Under the pieces are notes generated by a model. The model had not been told where the DNA came from. It did no database searches and saw only the letters and a list, made by a program, of their open reading frames with translations. A DNA stretch of 21,491 nucleotides. Source: a virus. Of this stretch, positions 4,653 to 11,889 are shown piece after piece. A program made the translations under genes and the position numbers. The stretch covers positions 1-21,491 of the IMG/VR virus record IMGVR_UViG_3300006868_003093; one strand, written 5' to 3'. Positions within the stretch are counted from its first letter, which is position 1; each line of letters starts with the position of its first letter.

Positions 4653-7322
4653 ATGAGTTATGTAGACGCATTGTTTGATCGTGATCAAGATATGATCCGT
4701 GTAGTTGAACGCAAAGACGGTAAAAGAGAATACCGCGAATATCAAGCAAAATATACATTTTATTATAAAGACCCAAGAGGCAAGTACAAGAGTGTGTACG
4801 GAGATCCTCTTAGTAGAGTTGTATGCAAGAATACAAAAGACTTTCGTAAAGAAGTAGCAATAAACAAAGGCAAGGAACTTTTTGAGAGTGATATTAATCC
4901 AATATTTCAGTCATTATCTGAAAACTACCTCAATCAAGATGCGCCTAAACTTAATATTGCGTTCTTCGATATTGAGACTGACTTTGATCCAGAGCGTGGG
5001 TTTGCTGATCCTGCTGATCCATTTATGCCTATTACTTCTATATCTGTATACTTACAGTGGTTAGAAACAATGGTGTGTTTAGCAGTGCCGCCAAAAACAC
5101 TTACAATGGATCAAGCAAAAGCAGAACTTGAAGGTATTGAAAATGTAATGCTGTTTGAACGTGAAGGCGATATGATCGACACTTTCTTAACGCTAATCGA
5201 AGACGCTGATATTTTAAGCGGTTGGAACTCAGAAGGTTATGATATTCCGTATACTGTAAACAGAACTATGCGTGTACTAAGCAAAGATGACACTAGACGT
5301 TTTTGCTTGTGGGGACAACTGCCTAAGAAGCGTGAATATGAAAAATACGGGAAGCAAGCAGTTACATTTGACTTAGTAGGTCGTGTACACTTAGACAGTT
5401 TAGAACTGTATCGCAAGTACACATACGAAGAACGTCACTCATATCGATTGGATGCAATTGGCGAGATCGAAGTAGGTGAAAACAAAGTGCCATATGAAGG
5501 CACACTTGATCAACTATATAACAATGACTTCCGTAAGTTTATTGAATATAACATTCAGGATACTGCACTACTTGACAAATTAGATAAGAAACTACGTTTT
5601 ATTGATCTGTCAAACGAACTAGCACATGCAAACACTGTTTTGCTAGCCACTACAATGGGCGCTGTTGCTGTTACAGAACAAGCTATTGTTAATGAAGCAC
5701 ATCACAGAGGATTACAGGTTCCTAATCGTCCAAAGCGTGATGACGAAAACACACAAGCAGCAGGTGCATATGTTGCATTTCCAAAGAAGGGATTGCACAA
5801 GTGGATTGGTTCGATGGATTTGAACTCACTGTATCCGAGTGTGATTCGTGCATTGAATATGGCACCTGAAACAGTTGTAGGACAAATACGTCCTGAAATA
5901 TCAGATGCTCGTGTAACAGAAGACATGGGTCTAAAGAAAAAATCTTTTGCAGGCAGTTGGGAAGGGCGTTTTAGCACAGAAGAATACGAAGCAGTTATGG
6001 AGCAACGCAAGGACATTGCACTTACTATTGACTGGGAAAACGGTGGTAGTGACGTACTAAGCGGTGCTGAAATACACAAATTAATCTTTGATAGTAATCA
6101 ACCTTGGATGCTTAGTTCAAACGGTACTATATTTACAACAGAGTTCGAAGGCGTTATTCCGGGTATCTTAAAACGCTGGTATAGCGAACGTAAAGACTTG
6201 CAGAAAATGCTGAAGAAAGCAAAAGACGCAGGTAACACAGCAGAGATTGAATACTGGGACAAACGTCAGTTGGTTAAGAAGATTAACTTGAACAGTTTGT
6301 ATGGTGCTATTCTCAACCCTGGGTGCCGTTTTTTCGATAAACGTATTGGGCAGTCTACTACACTAACAGGACGTACTATTGTTAAACATATGTCAGCAGA
6401 AGTAAACAAGGTCATTACAGGCACGTATGATCATGTTGGTGAAGCAATGATATACGGCGACACTGACTCTTGTTATTTTAGTGGATATCCTACGCTTAAA
6501 AGTGAAATTGATGCAGGTAACTTGCCGTGGGACAAAGACAATGTAATCAAACTGTATGATCAGGTATGCGAAGCAGCAAATGCAACGTTTCCAGACTTTA
6601 TGATGCAAGCATTTCATTGCCCTAAAAGCCGTTCAGATGTTATTGCAGCAGCAAGAGAAATTGTAGCAGAATCCGGCTTATATATTACTAAGAAGCGTTA
6701 CGCTGCACTTGTGTATGACATAGAAGGCTTTAGAAGTGATACAGACGGAAAGCCGGGCAAAGTAAAAGCAATGGGCTTGGACTTGCGCCGTTCGGATACT
6801 CCGGTTTTTATGCAGCAGTTTTTAAGTGAGCTATTGCTTATGGTGCTTACTGATGTACCACAAAAAGAAATACTTGATAGTATTACAGAATTCCGTAAAG
6901 AATTTAGTAATCGCCCAGGTTGGGAAAAAGGTTCTCCCAAACGTGCAAATAAAGTAGGTCATTATCAACGTCTTGAAGAAAAGCAAGGCAGAGCAAATAT
7001 GCCAGGACACGTTCGAGCTTCAATAAACTGGAATACACTCAAGCGTATGAACGGCGATAAATATTCGCAAGAGATAGTAGATGGTATGAAAGTTATTGTT
7101 TGTAAATTAAAACCAAATCCGTTAGGCTATACTAGCGTTGCGTATCCAACAGATGAACTACGCTTGCCAGATTGGTTTAAGGAATTGCCATTTGATGATG
7201 ATGCAATGGCAGAAACTATTATTGACAACAAATTAGATAACTTAATTGGTGTGCTTAACTATCCATTAGAAGATACTAAACAGCATACTACGTTCGGCAG
7301 TTTGTTTGAATTTGGAGATTAA
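4653..7322 (+). CDS. 43: T4-type family B DNA polymerase (gp43)
   Basis: The 889-aa length matches T4 gp43 (898 aa) and the gene is complete. The 3'-5' exonuclease motifs are present: Exo I FFDIETD (D106, E108), Exo II GWNSEGYDIPY (D197) and Exo III YNIQDTALLDK (D303). The polymerase motifs follow: motif A SMDLNSLYPS (D389), motif B KKINLNSLYG (542-551) and motif C YGDTDS (601-606, D603 and D605), then 'KKRYAALVYDIEG'. All catalytic residues are intact. It copies the phage genome with the sliding clamp encoded at 11146. AGGAG precedes the start, with possible operator hairpins upstream. A short inverted repeat (TTGATC-GT-GATCAA, 4675-4688) lies just inside the gene. Confidence 0.97.
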   Translation: MSYVDALFDRDQDMIRVVERKDGKREYREYQAKYTFYYKDPRGKYKSVYGDPLSRVVCKNTKDFRKEVAINKGKELFESDINPIFQSLSENYLNQDAPKLNIAFFDIETDFDPERGFADPADPFMPITSISVYLQWLETMVCLAVPPKTLTMDQAKAELEGIENVMLFEREGDMIDTFLTLIEDADILSGWNSEGYDIPYTVNRTMRVLSKDDTRRFCLWGQLPKKREYEKYGKQAVTFDLVGRVHLDSLELYRKYTYEERHSYRLDAIGEIEVGENKVPYEGTLDQLYNNDFRKFIEYNIQDTALLDKLDKKLRFIDLSNELAHANTVLLATTMGAVAVTEQAIVNEAHHRGLQVPNRPKRDDENTQAAGAYVAFPKKGLHKWIGSMDLNSLYPSVIRALNMAPETVVGQIRPEISDARVTEDMGLKKKSFAGSWEGRFSTEEYEAVMEQRKDIALTIDWENGGSDVLSGAEIHKLIFDSNQPWMLSSNGTIFTTEFEGVIPGILKRWYSERKDLQKMLKKAKDAGNTAEIEYWDKRQLVKKINLNSLYGAILNPGCRFFDKRIGQSTTLTGRTIVKHMSAEVNKVITGTYDHVGEAMIYGDTDSCYFSGYPTLKSEIDAGNLPWDKDNVIKLYDQVCEAANATFPDFMMQAFHCPKSRSDVIAAAREIVAESGLYITKKRYAALVYDIEGFRSDTDGKPGKVKAMGLDLRRSDTPVFMQQFLSELLLMVLTDVPQKEILDSITEFRKEFSNRPGWEKGSPKRANKVGHYQRLEEKQGRANMPGHVRASINWNTLKRMNGDKYSQEIVDGMKVIVCKLKPNPLGYTSVAYPTDELRLPDWFKELPFDDDAMAETIIDNKLDNLIGVLNYPLEDTKQHTTFGSLFEFGD

Positions 7323-7511
7323 ATGAATTATAGGCGTATTATAAAAACTTGCACTTGGCAACTAACTGGGCTTATTTGGTTTATGTCTTATGCATTACTA
7401 ACCGGAGGTGATCTTATGTATACATTGGGTTTATCTCTTGCAAGTATTCCAGCAGGCAGTGTTATGTTTTACTGTCATGAATGGCTTTGGGAGAGAGAAA
7501 ATGGATTGTAG
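7323..7511 (+). CDS. DUF2061-like small membrane protein, 62 aa
   Basis: The ATG directly follows the polymerase stop (TAA ATG). The layout fits the DUF2061 family: 'KTCTWQLTGLIWFMSYALLTGG', a second hydrophobic segment and a terminal 'FYCHEWLWERENG', matching the family's 'K..SWR..GT.DT....L.TG' and 'YY.HERLWN'. It has two membrane segments, probably in the inner membrane. The function of DUF2061 is unknown; such genes occur in other marine phages. Its last 11 bases overlap the next gene. Confidence 0.65.
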   Translation: MNYRRIIKTCTWQLTGLIWFMSYALLTGGDLMYTLGLSLASIPAGSVMFYCHEWLWERENGL

Positions 7512-7992
7512 CGTAAAAGATGGTGTAGCATTTATGTGGATACCAGGTAACGCAGATGATTGGCTAAAGGATAATATTTCTGAAACTGGAGATATTGTCC
7601 GTAAAGATTACAGTCAGTATGTTGTTATATTAAGAGATCCTCTAACTCGTTGGATTGATAATGTAGTAAAATATACAAGCGGTGATGTCGATCTTGAACA
7701 GCAAGTTTTAGATGATTATGCTAATACACTAATGTATGACGATAATACTAGTTTACAAAATACGTGGATAGCAAATTTACTTCGCAAAACAAAAGCTAAT
7801 ATAGAATTTTACTATTATGATAACTTAGAGTCTTTAAACAAAAAATATAATATTGCAGAAAGTCTACCCTTATCATCGTATAGTATTAGTACACTTGGAA
7901 ATGACCTTGAAAATTTATCTACATTACCGAGAATAATAAAATCAACATATAGCGAAGATTATAGATTAATTAAAGATAAACTTGGGTTTTAA
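7501..7992 (+). CDS. Sulfotransferase-like protein with altered PAPS loop, 163 aa
   Basis: I place the start at ATG 7501, preceded by GGGAG in the upstream gene; the open frame to 7408 lies inside the DUF2061 gene. Residues 10-18 (AFMWIPGNA) sit where sulfotransferases have the 5'-phosphosulfate loop (..IPKNASS), and residues 41-51 (VVILRDPLTRW) match the 3'-phosphate motif (..LRDP..RW). The usual Lys of the first loop is Gly and the Ser/Thr are Asp (GNADD). The protein is short, with the C-terminal half AT-rich and poorly conserved-looking. It may therefore bind a nucleotide or glycan without sulfotransfer. Substrate unknown. Confidence 0.5.
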   Translation: MDCSVKDGVAFMWIPGNADDWLKDNISETGDIVRKDYSQYVVILRDPLTRWIDNVVKYTSGDVDLEQQVLDDYANTLMYDDNTSLQNTWIANLLRKTKANIEFYYYDNLESLNKKYNIAESLPLSSYSISTLGNDLENLSTLPRIIKSTYSEDYRLIKDKLGF

Positions 7993-8267
7993 TGAAACGG
8001 TATTTTAAAAGAATATTCGTAGCATGGAGTATTTTTTGGAATACAGTGTTTGGTGGCAGAAATAATCAAACTATAAGTGCAAGGATGTGGCAAAGAAAAC
8101 GTGATCGTAAATGGCATATTGTTCCTATTATAGATAGATTATTTTGGTGGCAAAAAGGTCATTGTCAAGACAGTTGGGTTAAATGGACAATTATTAATCA
8201 CGCAATTCGTAGATACGATAATCATATGGGTTTTGGTAAAAGGAATAAATTTCATTGGTACGAATAA
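7992..8267 (+). CDS. Small Trp-rich phage protein, 91 aa
   Basis: ATG 7992 overlaps the upstream stop by one base (TAATG). The N-terminus is basic and aromatic (MKRYFKRIFVAWSIFWNTVFGG), possibly membrane-associated. 'NQTISARMWQRKRDRKW', 'PIIDRLFWWQKGHCQDSWVKW' and a Trp/His-rich end follow. The 'NQT.SAR' and 'GHC..SW' motifs recur in small proteins of tailed phages as far as I recall, with no known role. Function unknown. Confidence 0.65.
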   Translation: MKRYFKRIFVAWSIFWNTVFGGRNNQTISARMWQRKRDRKWHIVPIIDRLFWWQKGHCQDSWVKWTIINHAIRRYDNHMGFGKRNKFHWYE

Positions 8268-8434
8268 AAGATTGGCTTACATCTACAAAAATATTTTGGC
8301 GGCTATGGTTTTGGTGGGGTATTAGACAAGCCCGCAAACATAGAATAGAAAATGAAAAGCGTTTAGCAGCAATGCCTAAACTATCACTAGAAGAGTATTG
8401 GGAAAAAATAGCAGAAGAAAGTAAAAAACAATGA
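8255..8434 (+). CDS. Small Trp-rich basic protein, 59 aa, TTG start
   Basis: The frame from TTG 8255 to TGA 8432-8434 fills the space between two clear genes and overlaps both. AGGA at 8241-8244 lies 10 bases before the TTG. The product has a Trp-rich hydrophobic part (KIFWRLWFWWGIRQA), then a charged helix (RKHRIENEKRLAAMPKLSLE) and ends in EESKKQ. It resembles its upstream neighbour in Trp content and may act at the membrane with it. The non-ATG start makes the exact N-terminus uncertain. Confidence 0.5.
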   Translation: MVRIKDWLTSTKIFWRLWFWWGIRQARKHRIENEKRLAAMPKLSLEEYWEKIAEESKKQ

Positions 8435-8856
8435 GAATTGGTTTCACCGCATCGACCTTCGATTTACTTCACGCAGGACATGTTACTATGTTGCGTGAAG
8501 CAAAAGATCAATGCGACTATCTTATAGTAGGATTACAAACAGATCCTAGTATAGATAGGCCTGAAAAGAACGCTCCAGTTCAAACTGTTGTTGAGCGTTA
8601 TACACAATTAAATGGAATAAAATATGTAGATGAAATAATTCCGTATAATAGTGAAAAAGATCTAGAAGATATCTTGACAATGTACACAATTCATGTTAGA
8701 ATACTAGGAGAAGAGTATAAAAATAAAACTTTCACAGGTAGATCTACTTGTGCAAAGAGAGGCATAGAACTATATTTTAACAAACGTGATCATAGATTTA
8801 GCAGCAGTGATCTAAGAGAACGTGTAACGCAACGAGGAATAAATGCCCAACGATAA
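8431..8856 (+). CDS. Cytidylyltransferase-like nucleotidyltransferase, 141 aa
   Basis: This is an HxGH-type nucleotidyltransferase similar to glycerol-3-phosphate cytidylyltransferase (TagD) and the RfaE C-terminal domain. Seen are GFTASTFDLLHAGHV with H14 and H17, 'REAKDQCDYLIVGLQTDP', 'ERYTQLNGIKYVDEIIPY' and 'SSSDLRERV', which stands where the family has its ST..I..R motif. It would transfer CMP or AMP from an NTP to a sugar- or polyol-phosphate. The gene opens a run of four sugar-nucleotide genes, suggesting a part in building an activated sugar. The start overlaps the upstream stop (ATGA). Substrate not decided by sequence. Confidence 0.75.
   Translation: MRIGFTASTFDLLHAGHVTMLREAKDQCDYLIVGLQTDPSIDRPEKNAPVQTVVERYTQLNGIKYVDEIIPYNSEKDLEDILTMYTIHVRILGEEYKNKTFTGRSTCAKRGIELYFNKRDHRFSSSDLRERVTQRGINAQR
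8674..8702 (+). promoter_or_regulatory. Internal sigma70-like promoter TTGACA-N17-TAGAAT
   Basis: TTGACA (8674-8679) and TAGAAT (8697-8702) are 17 bases apart (11 of 12 consensus bases). It lies inside the cytidylyltransferase gene and would drive the small gene at 8843 and the sugar-nucleotide genes after it. Chance occurrence in AT-rich coding DNA cannot be excluded. Confidence 0.45.
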
Positions 8857-8980
8857 TGATGTAACACTTAGTGAACTAACACAAATTCTTGCTAACACTG
8901 GTTTAGATTTTTACGTAAAGAAACAAAAAGACAATATTGTAAAAGTACACTTTATGGTAAGAAATGAAGATGACGATTAA
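8843..8980 (+). CDS. Small acidic protein, 45 aa
   Basis: ATG 8843 has GAGGA at 8834-8838. The frame runs to TAA 8978-8980 and overlaps the genes on both sides (8856 and 8964), as is usual in this window. The product (MPNDNDVTLSELTQILANTG ... MVRNEDDD) has a short helix and an acidic end. No domain is recognised. A good ribosome site and the otherwise uncovered gap support it. Confidence 0.55.
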   Translation: MPNDNDVTLSELTQILANTGLDFYVKKQKDNIVKVHFMVRNEDDD

Positions 8981-9665
8981 ATATATTTTTGATGTAGACG
9001 GTACCCTAACTCCTAGTCGTGGACTAATGGATCTAAACTTCAAAGCATGGTTTAACACATTCTGTCTAGTAAATGATGTGTATCTAGTAACTGGCAGTGA
9101 CAGAGATAAAACATTTGAGCAAATTGGACATACTATAGATCTTGCTAAAGTTGTATTCAATTGTTCAGGTAATGATATTTGGAGTGCTGGTGTAAACGTT
9201 CGCAGAAGTGAATGGACGATGCCGGACACATTGCGTAGTATGCTCAATGGTTGGCTACAACAAAGTAGTTTTGTATTACGGACAGGTAATCATATAGAAG
9301 AACGACCAGGATGTGCAAACTTTTCAATTGTTGGCAGAAACGCTACGCTAGGTGAACGTAAACTTTATATCGAGCATGATGAGAGTATGCGTGAACGAGA
9401 AACGATTGCACACCAAATTAATTCACATTATGAAGATATAACTGCAACTATAGGCGGAGAAACAGGTATAGACATTTACCCTACGGGCTGTGACAAAGGG
9501 CAAGTGTTTTATGAATTTAACGATCATGATACGCTATACTTTTTTGGTGATAAAGTTTTGCCCGGCGGCAATGACTACCCACTTGCAAAACTACTAAAGC
9601 ACCCAAGTAAAGTGTTTGCTGTTACTGACTGGCGAGACACATGGCAGATTTTAAAAGATCTATGA
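8964..9665 (+). CDS. Phosphomannomutase-like HAD phosphatase, 233 aa
   Basis: The sequence follows the eukaryote-type phosphomannomutase family (HAD superfamily, type IIB cap). N-terminal 'IFDVDGTLTPSRG' gives nucleophile D10 and D12. 'YLVTGSDRDKTFEQIG', 'VFNCSGNDIW', 'IEERPGCANFSIVGRNA' (phosphate and cap site), 'IGGETGIDIYPTGCDKGQ' and 'FFGDKVLPGGNDYPL' complete it. PMM converts mannose-6-P to mannose-1-P for GDP-mannose. The length is near the family's about 245 aa. Together with the flanking genes this points to sugar-nucleotide metabolism; a sugar phosphatase is the main alternative. The start is ATG 8964 or 8970. Confidence 0.8.
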   Translation: MKMTIKYIFDVDGTLTPSRGLMDLNFKAWFNTFCLVNDVYLVTGSDRDKTFEQIGHTIDLAKVVFNCSGNDIWSAGVNVRRSEWTMPDTLRSMLNGWLQQSSFVLRTGNHIEERPGCANFSIVGRNATLGERKLYIEHDESMRERETIAHQINSHYEDITATIGGETGIDIYPTGCDKGQVFYEFNDHDTLYFFGDKVLPGGNDYPLAKLLKHPSKVFAVTDWRDTWQILKDL

Positions 9666-10426
9666 AAATAGCAGTTGCTGGATATGGTGTACTAGGAAAG
9701 GTACATGTTGAATTATTACAGCCTCACTTTGATATTATGATCTACGATCCTCCTTTGGGATATAAAACAAAACTAAAACACTGTGACGGATTAATTATTT
9801 GTTTACCTACTCCTACTATTAACGGAGTATGCAATATTGATCAATTTATTCCGGTAATTAAAAAAGCACCTAATGTTCCTATTTTAGTTAGAAGTACTAT
9901 TAGTATAGAAAGCTGGCGAAAACTACAATACGAGTTTCCTAAGTATAGTTTTACATTTTCTCCAGAATTTTTACGTGAGGCTACTGCTGATGAAGACTTT
10001 AAGAGTATTCAATACATGGTAATGGGAGGTGGCAGTACGCATTTCTGGTCAGACATATTCCATCAAGGATATAACAAATCAATTAACATTGTACAACAAG
10101 AAGCCGAAGAACTTATTTTAACAAAATATCTAAGAAATAGTTTTTTGGCTACTAAGGTTGCATTTTTTAATCAAGCATACGAACTATGCGAATCCTTGGG
10201 TGTAGATTTTGAAAAAGTTGCACTCGGTGTAGGAAATGATAGCAGAATTGGCCATAGTCATATGTCAATTACACCCGAGCGTGGATATGGTGGTAAGTGC
10301 CTTCCTAAAGATGTAAAAGCAATAATAGGTACAGCAAAACAACAAAATGTTAAACTTAGTATCGTAGAAGAAATAGATTCTTATAATGAGAGTATAAGAG
10401 ATGAAAATTTTAATAACCGGTCATAA
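9662..10426 (+). CDS. Short UDP-glucose/GDP-mannose dehydrogenase-like protein, 254 aa
   Basis: I choose ATG 9662 (ATGA overlap with the upstream gene) because the Rossmann strand begins there: MKIAVAGYGVLGKVH with G7, G9 and G12. An upstream ATG at 9641 would add seven residues. Family signatures are present: 'ICLPTPT', 'VRSTI', 'FSPEFLREATADEDF', 'EELILTKYLRNSFLATKVAFFNQAYELCESLG' (K155) and the catalytic 'GYGGKCLPKDVKA' with C213. Typical enzymes have about 390-450 aa; the C-terminal UDP-binding domain is absent. The catalytic core is intact, so it may be an NAD-dependent sugar-nucleotide oxidase with a different nucleotide-binding mode. Product might be a uronic acid. Confidence 0.75.
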   Translation: MKIAVAGYGVLGKVHVELLQPHFDIMIYDPPLGYKTKLKHCDGLIICLPTPTINGVCNIDQFIPVIKKAPNVPILVRSTISIESWRKLQYEFPKYSFTFSPEFLREATADEDFKSIQYMVMGGGSTHFWSDIFHQGYNKSINIVQQEAEELILTKYLRNSFLATKVAFFNQAYELCESLGVDFEKVALGVGNDSRIGHSHMSITPERGYGGKCLPKDVKAIIGTAKQQNVKLSIVEEIDSYNESIRDENFNNRS

Positions 10427-11132
10427 AGGATTTATAGGTTCACACTTATATAATTTAATATCCGGAGGTAAGCACGAGATAATCGGAATAGACTTGCAAG
10501 ATGGAGACGACTTGCTAACTTGTGATCTTCCTGAAGTTGATATGATTATACACTTAGCTGGTAAAAGTGGTGTAAGAGAAAGCATGGGAGACCCAGCAGC
10601 ATATTGGCGTAACAATGTGGAAGTATCTAAAAGAATATTTGATAGGTATCACGATAAACGAATAATATGGGCTAGTTCAAGTAGTGCATATGAACCTCAT
10701 CTAAATCCTTATGCTGCGAGCAAATTTGTTATAGAAGAAGCAGCAGCTTGTAATATCAATATATTAGGAATGAGATTTCATACAGTATATTCTAGTACAC
10801 CAAGAAAAGGAATGTTTTTACAAAAGTTAATAGATAACGAACTTGAATACGTTACAACACACTATAGAGATTTTGTACATATAGATGACCTATGTACAGG
10901 AATTGTACTTTGCTTATGGAGTAACATAACAGGTGAATTAGATATCGGATCAGGGATACCTGTTAAAGTCCGTGACTTAGCTCCTAATCTTCCTATCCGT
11001 CTAAATACCCCGAACGAAAGAGAGTACACCTGTGCTAACTTAGAAATAATTAATACCTTAGGCTACAAACCTAAATATAACATACAAAACTTCTTGACAA
11101 ACAAGGACTTAGATAATATAATTTATATATGA
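10401..11132 (+). CDS. NAD-dependent epimerase/dehydratase (extended SDR), 243 aa
   Basis: The N-terminus has the extended-SDR nucleotide motif, ILITGHKGFIGSH (G7, G10, G13). 'MIIHLAGKSGVRESMGDPAAYWRNNV', 'IIWASSSSAYEP', the catalytic 'YAASK' (Y104, K108) and 'RDFVHIDDLCTGI' follow. This is the GalE / UDP-glucuronate epimerase / dTDP-glucose dehydratase superfamily. At 243 aa it is shorter than the usual 300-340, with the substrate-binding C-terminal part reduced. It overlaps the dehydrogenase gene by 26 bases, fitting a dehydrogenase-epimerase pair as in uronic-acid sugar routes. A perfect sigma70 promoter for the next gene lies inside its last codons. Confidence 0.8.
   Translation: MKILITGHKGFIGSHLYNLISGGKHEIIGIDLQDGDDLLTCDLPEVDMIIHLAGKSGVRESMGDPAAYWRNNVEVSKRIFDRYHDKRIIWASSSSAYEPHLNPYAASKFVIEEAAACNINILGMRFHTVYSSTPRKGMFLQKLIDNELEYVTTHYRDFVHIDDLCTGIVLCLWSNITGELDIGSGIPVKVRDLAPNLPIRLNTPNEREYTCANLEIINTLGYKPKYNIQNFLTNKDLDNIIYI
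11094..11122 (+). promoter_or_regulatory. Perfect sigma70 promoter TTGACA-N17-TATAAT
   Basis: TTGACA (11094-11099) and TATAAT (11117-11122) match the consensus at all 12 bases with a 17-base spacer. It sits at the 3' end of the epimerase gene, 23 bases before ATG 11146, and should give strong early transcription of the sliding clamp and the DpdA-like gene. Confidence 0.85.
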
Positions 11133-11145
11133 TTGGAGAATATAT

Positions 11146-11889
11146 ATGAAAGACATTTTACAAGACATCGTTGCACACACACATTCACTAGGATTTTTAA
11201 GTCTTGTGAAGGTTACTAACGAAGATAACGAAACTACTATGAATAGTATGGCTGAAAATAGAGCCGTTGTTATGAGTGCAGCAACGCATAATAAAGTTAC
11301 AGAATTTACTGGTACATTTGGTATGACTAATTTAGACAAACTAAATTTGCATTTGAAGAATCCAGAGTATCAAAAAGATGCAAAAATTGAAGTTGTAAAG
11401 GCTGAACGTAACGGAGAAGTAGTTCCAACACATATTCACTTTGAAAACTCAATAGGCGACTTTGAAAACAATTATCGCTTTATGGCAAAAGCAATTATTG
11501 AAGAGCAATTAAAAACTGTAAAGTTTAAAGGTGCTCAATGGAATGTAGAATTTACACCAAGTGTAGCCAGTATTGCTAGATTAAAATTACAAAGTGATGC
11601 GCATAGCGATATGGAGAACTTTAATGTGTACACAAAAGACACAGGTGATGTAACCGATTTGTATTTTAGTTTTGGTGACGAAAGTACACACAGTGGCGAG
11701 TTTGTGTTTCAAAATAACGTAAACGGATCGTTACAAGGTAAATTTACTTGGCCAGTATCTGAAGTAAAATCTATTTTAAACTTATCAGGCGACACAACTA
11801 TGTCTATTTCAAATCAAGGTGCTATGCAAATTAGTGTTAATAGCGGAATGGCAACCTATGATTATATACTACCTGCGAAAACAAAATAA
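11146..11889 (+). CDS. 45: Sliding clamp, gp45-like DNA polymerase processivity factor
   Basis: The 247-aa product fits the T4 gp45 clamp family (228 aa in T4): a PCNA-like beta-rich protein that forms a ring on DNA, tethers gp43 and also activates late transcription in T4. Supporting segments are 'FTGTFGMTNLDKLNLHLKNPEY', 'KGAQWNVEFTPSVASIARLKLQ', 'DLYFSFGDESTHSGEFVFQNN', 'FTWPVSEVKSILNLSGDTTMSISNQGAMQISV' and a terminal 'ATYDYILPAKTK'. These match the strand order and 'DL..FL.IL.L..D..I' style of gp45. GGAG (11135-11138) and a perfect sigma70 promoter precede it. The clamp-loader genes (gp44/gp62) are not adjacent here, unlike in T4. Confidence 0.8.
   Translation: MKDILQDIVAHTHSLGFLSLVKVTNEDNETTMNSMAENRAVVMSAATHNKVTEFTGTFGMTNLDKLNLHLKNPEYQKDAKIEVVKAERNGEVVPTHIHFENSIGDFENNYRFMAKAIIEEQLKTVKFKGAQWNVEFTPSVASIARLKLQSDAHSDMENFNVYTKDTGDVTDLYFSFGDESTHSGEFVFQNNVNGSLQGKFTWPVSEVKSILNLSGDTTMSISNQGAMQISVNSGMATYDYILPAKTK

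Noticed and set aside
7054-7066. GATAAATA late-promoter-like string inside the DNA polymerase gene
   Set aside because: It lies deep in coding sequence, over 250 bases from the next start; probably chance.
8467-8553. Two hairpins early in the cytidylyltransferase gene (CTTCACGCA/TGCGTGAAG at 8467-8500; a 10-of-11 pairing at 8523-8553)
   Set aside because: Repeats of 9-10 bp with loops up to 20 bases are expected a few times by chance in an AT-rich window this size; no other evidence supports them.
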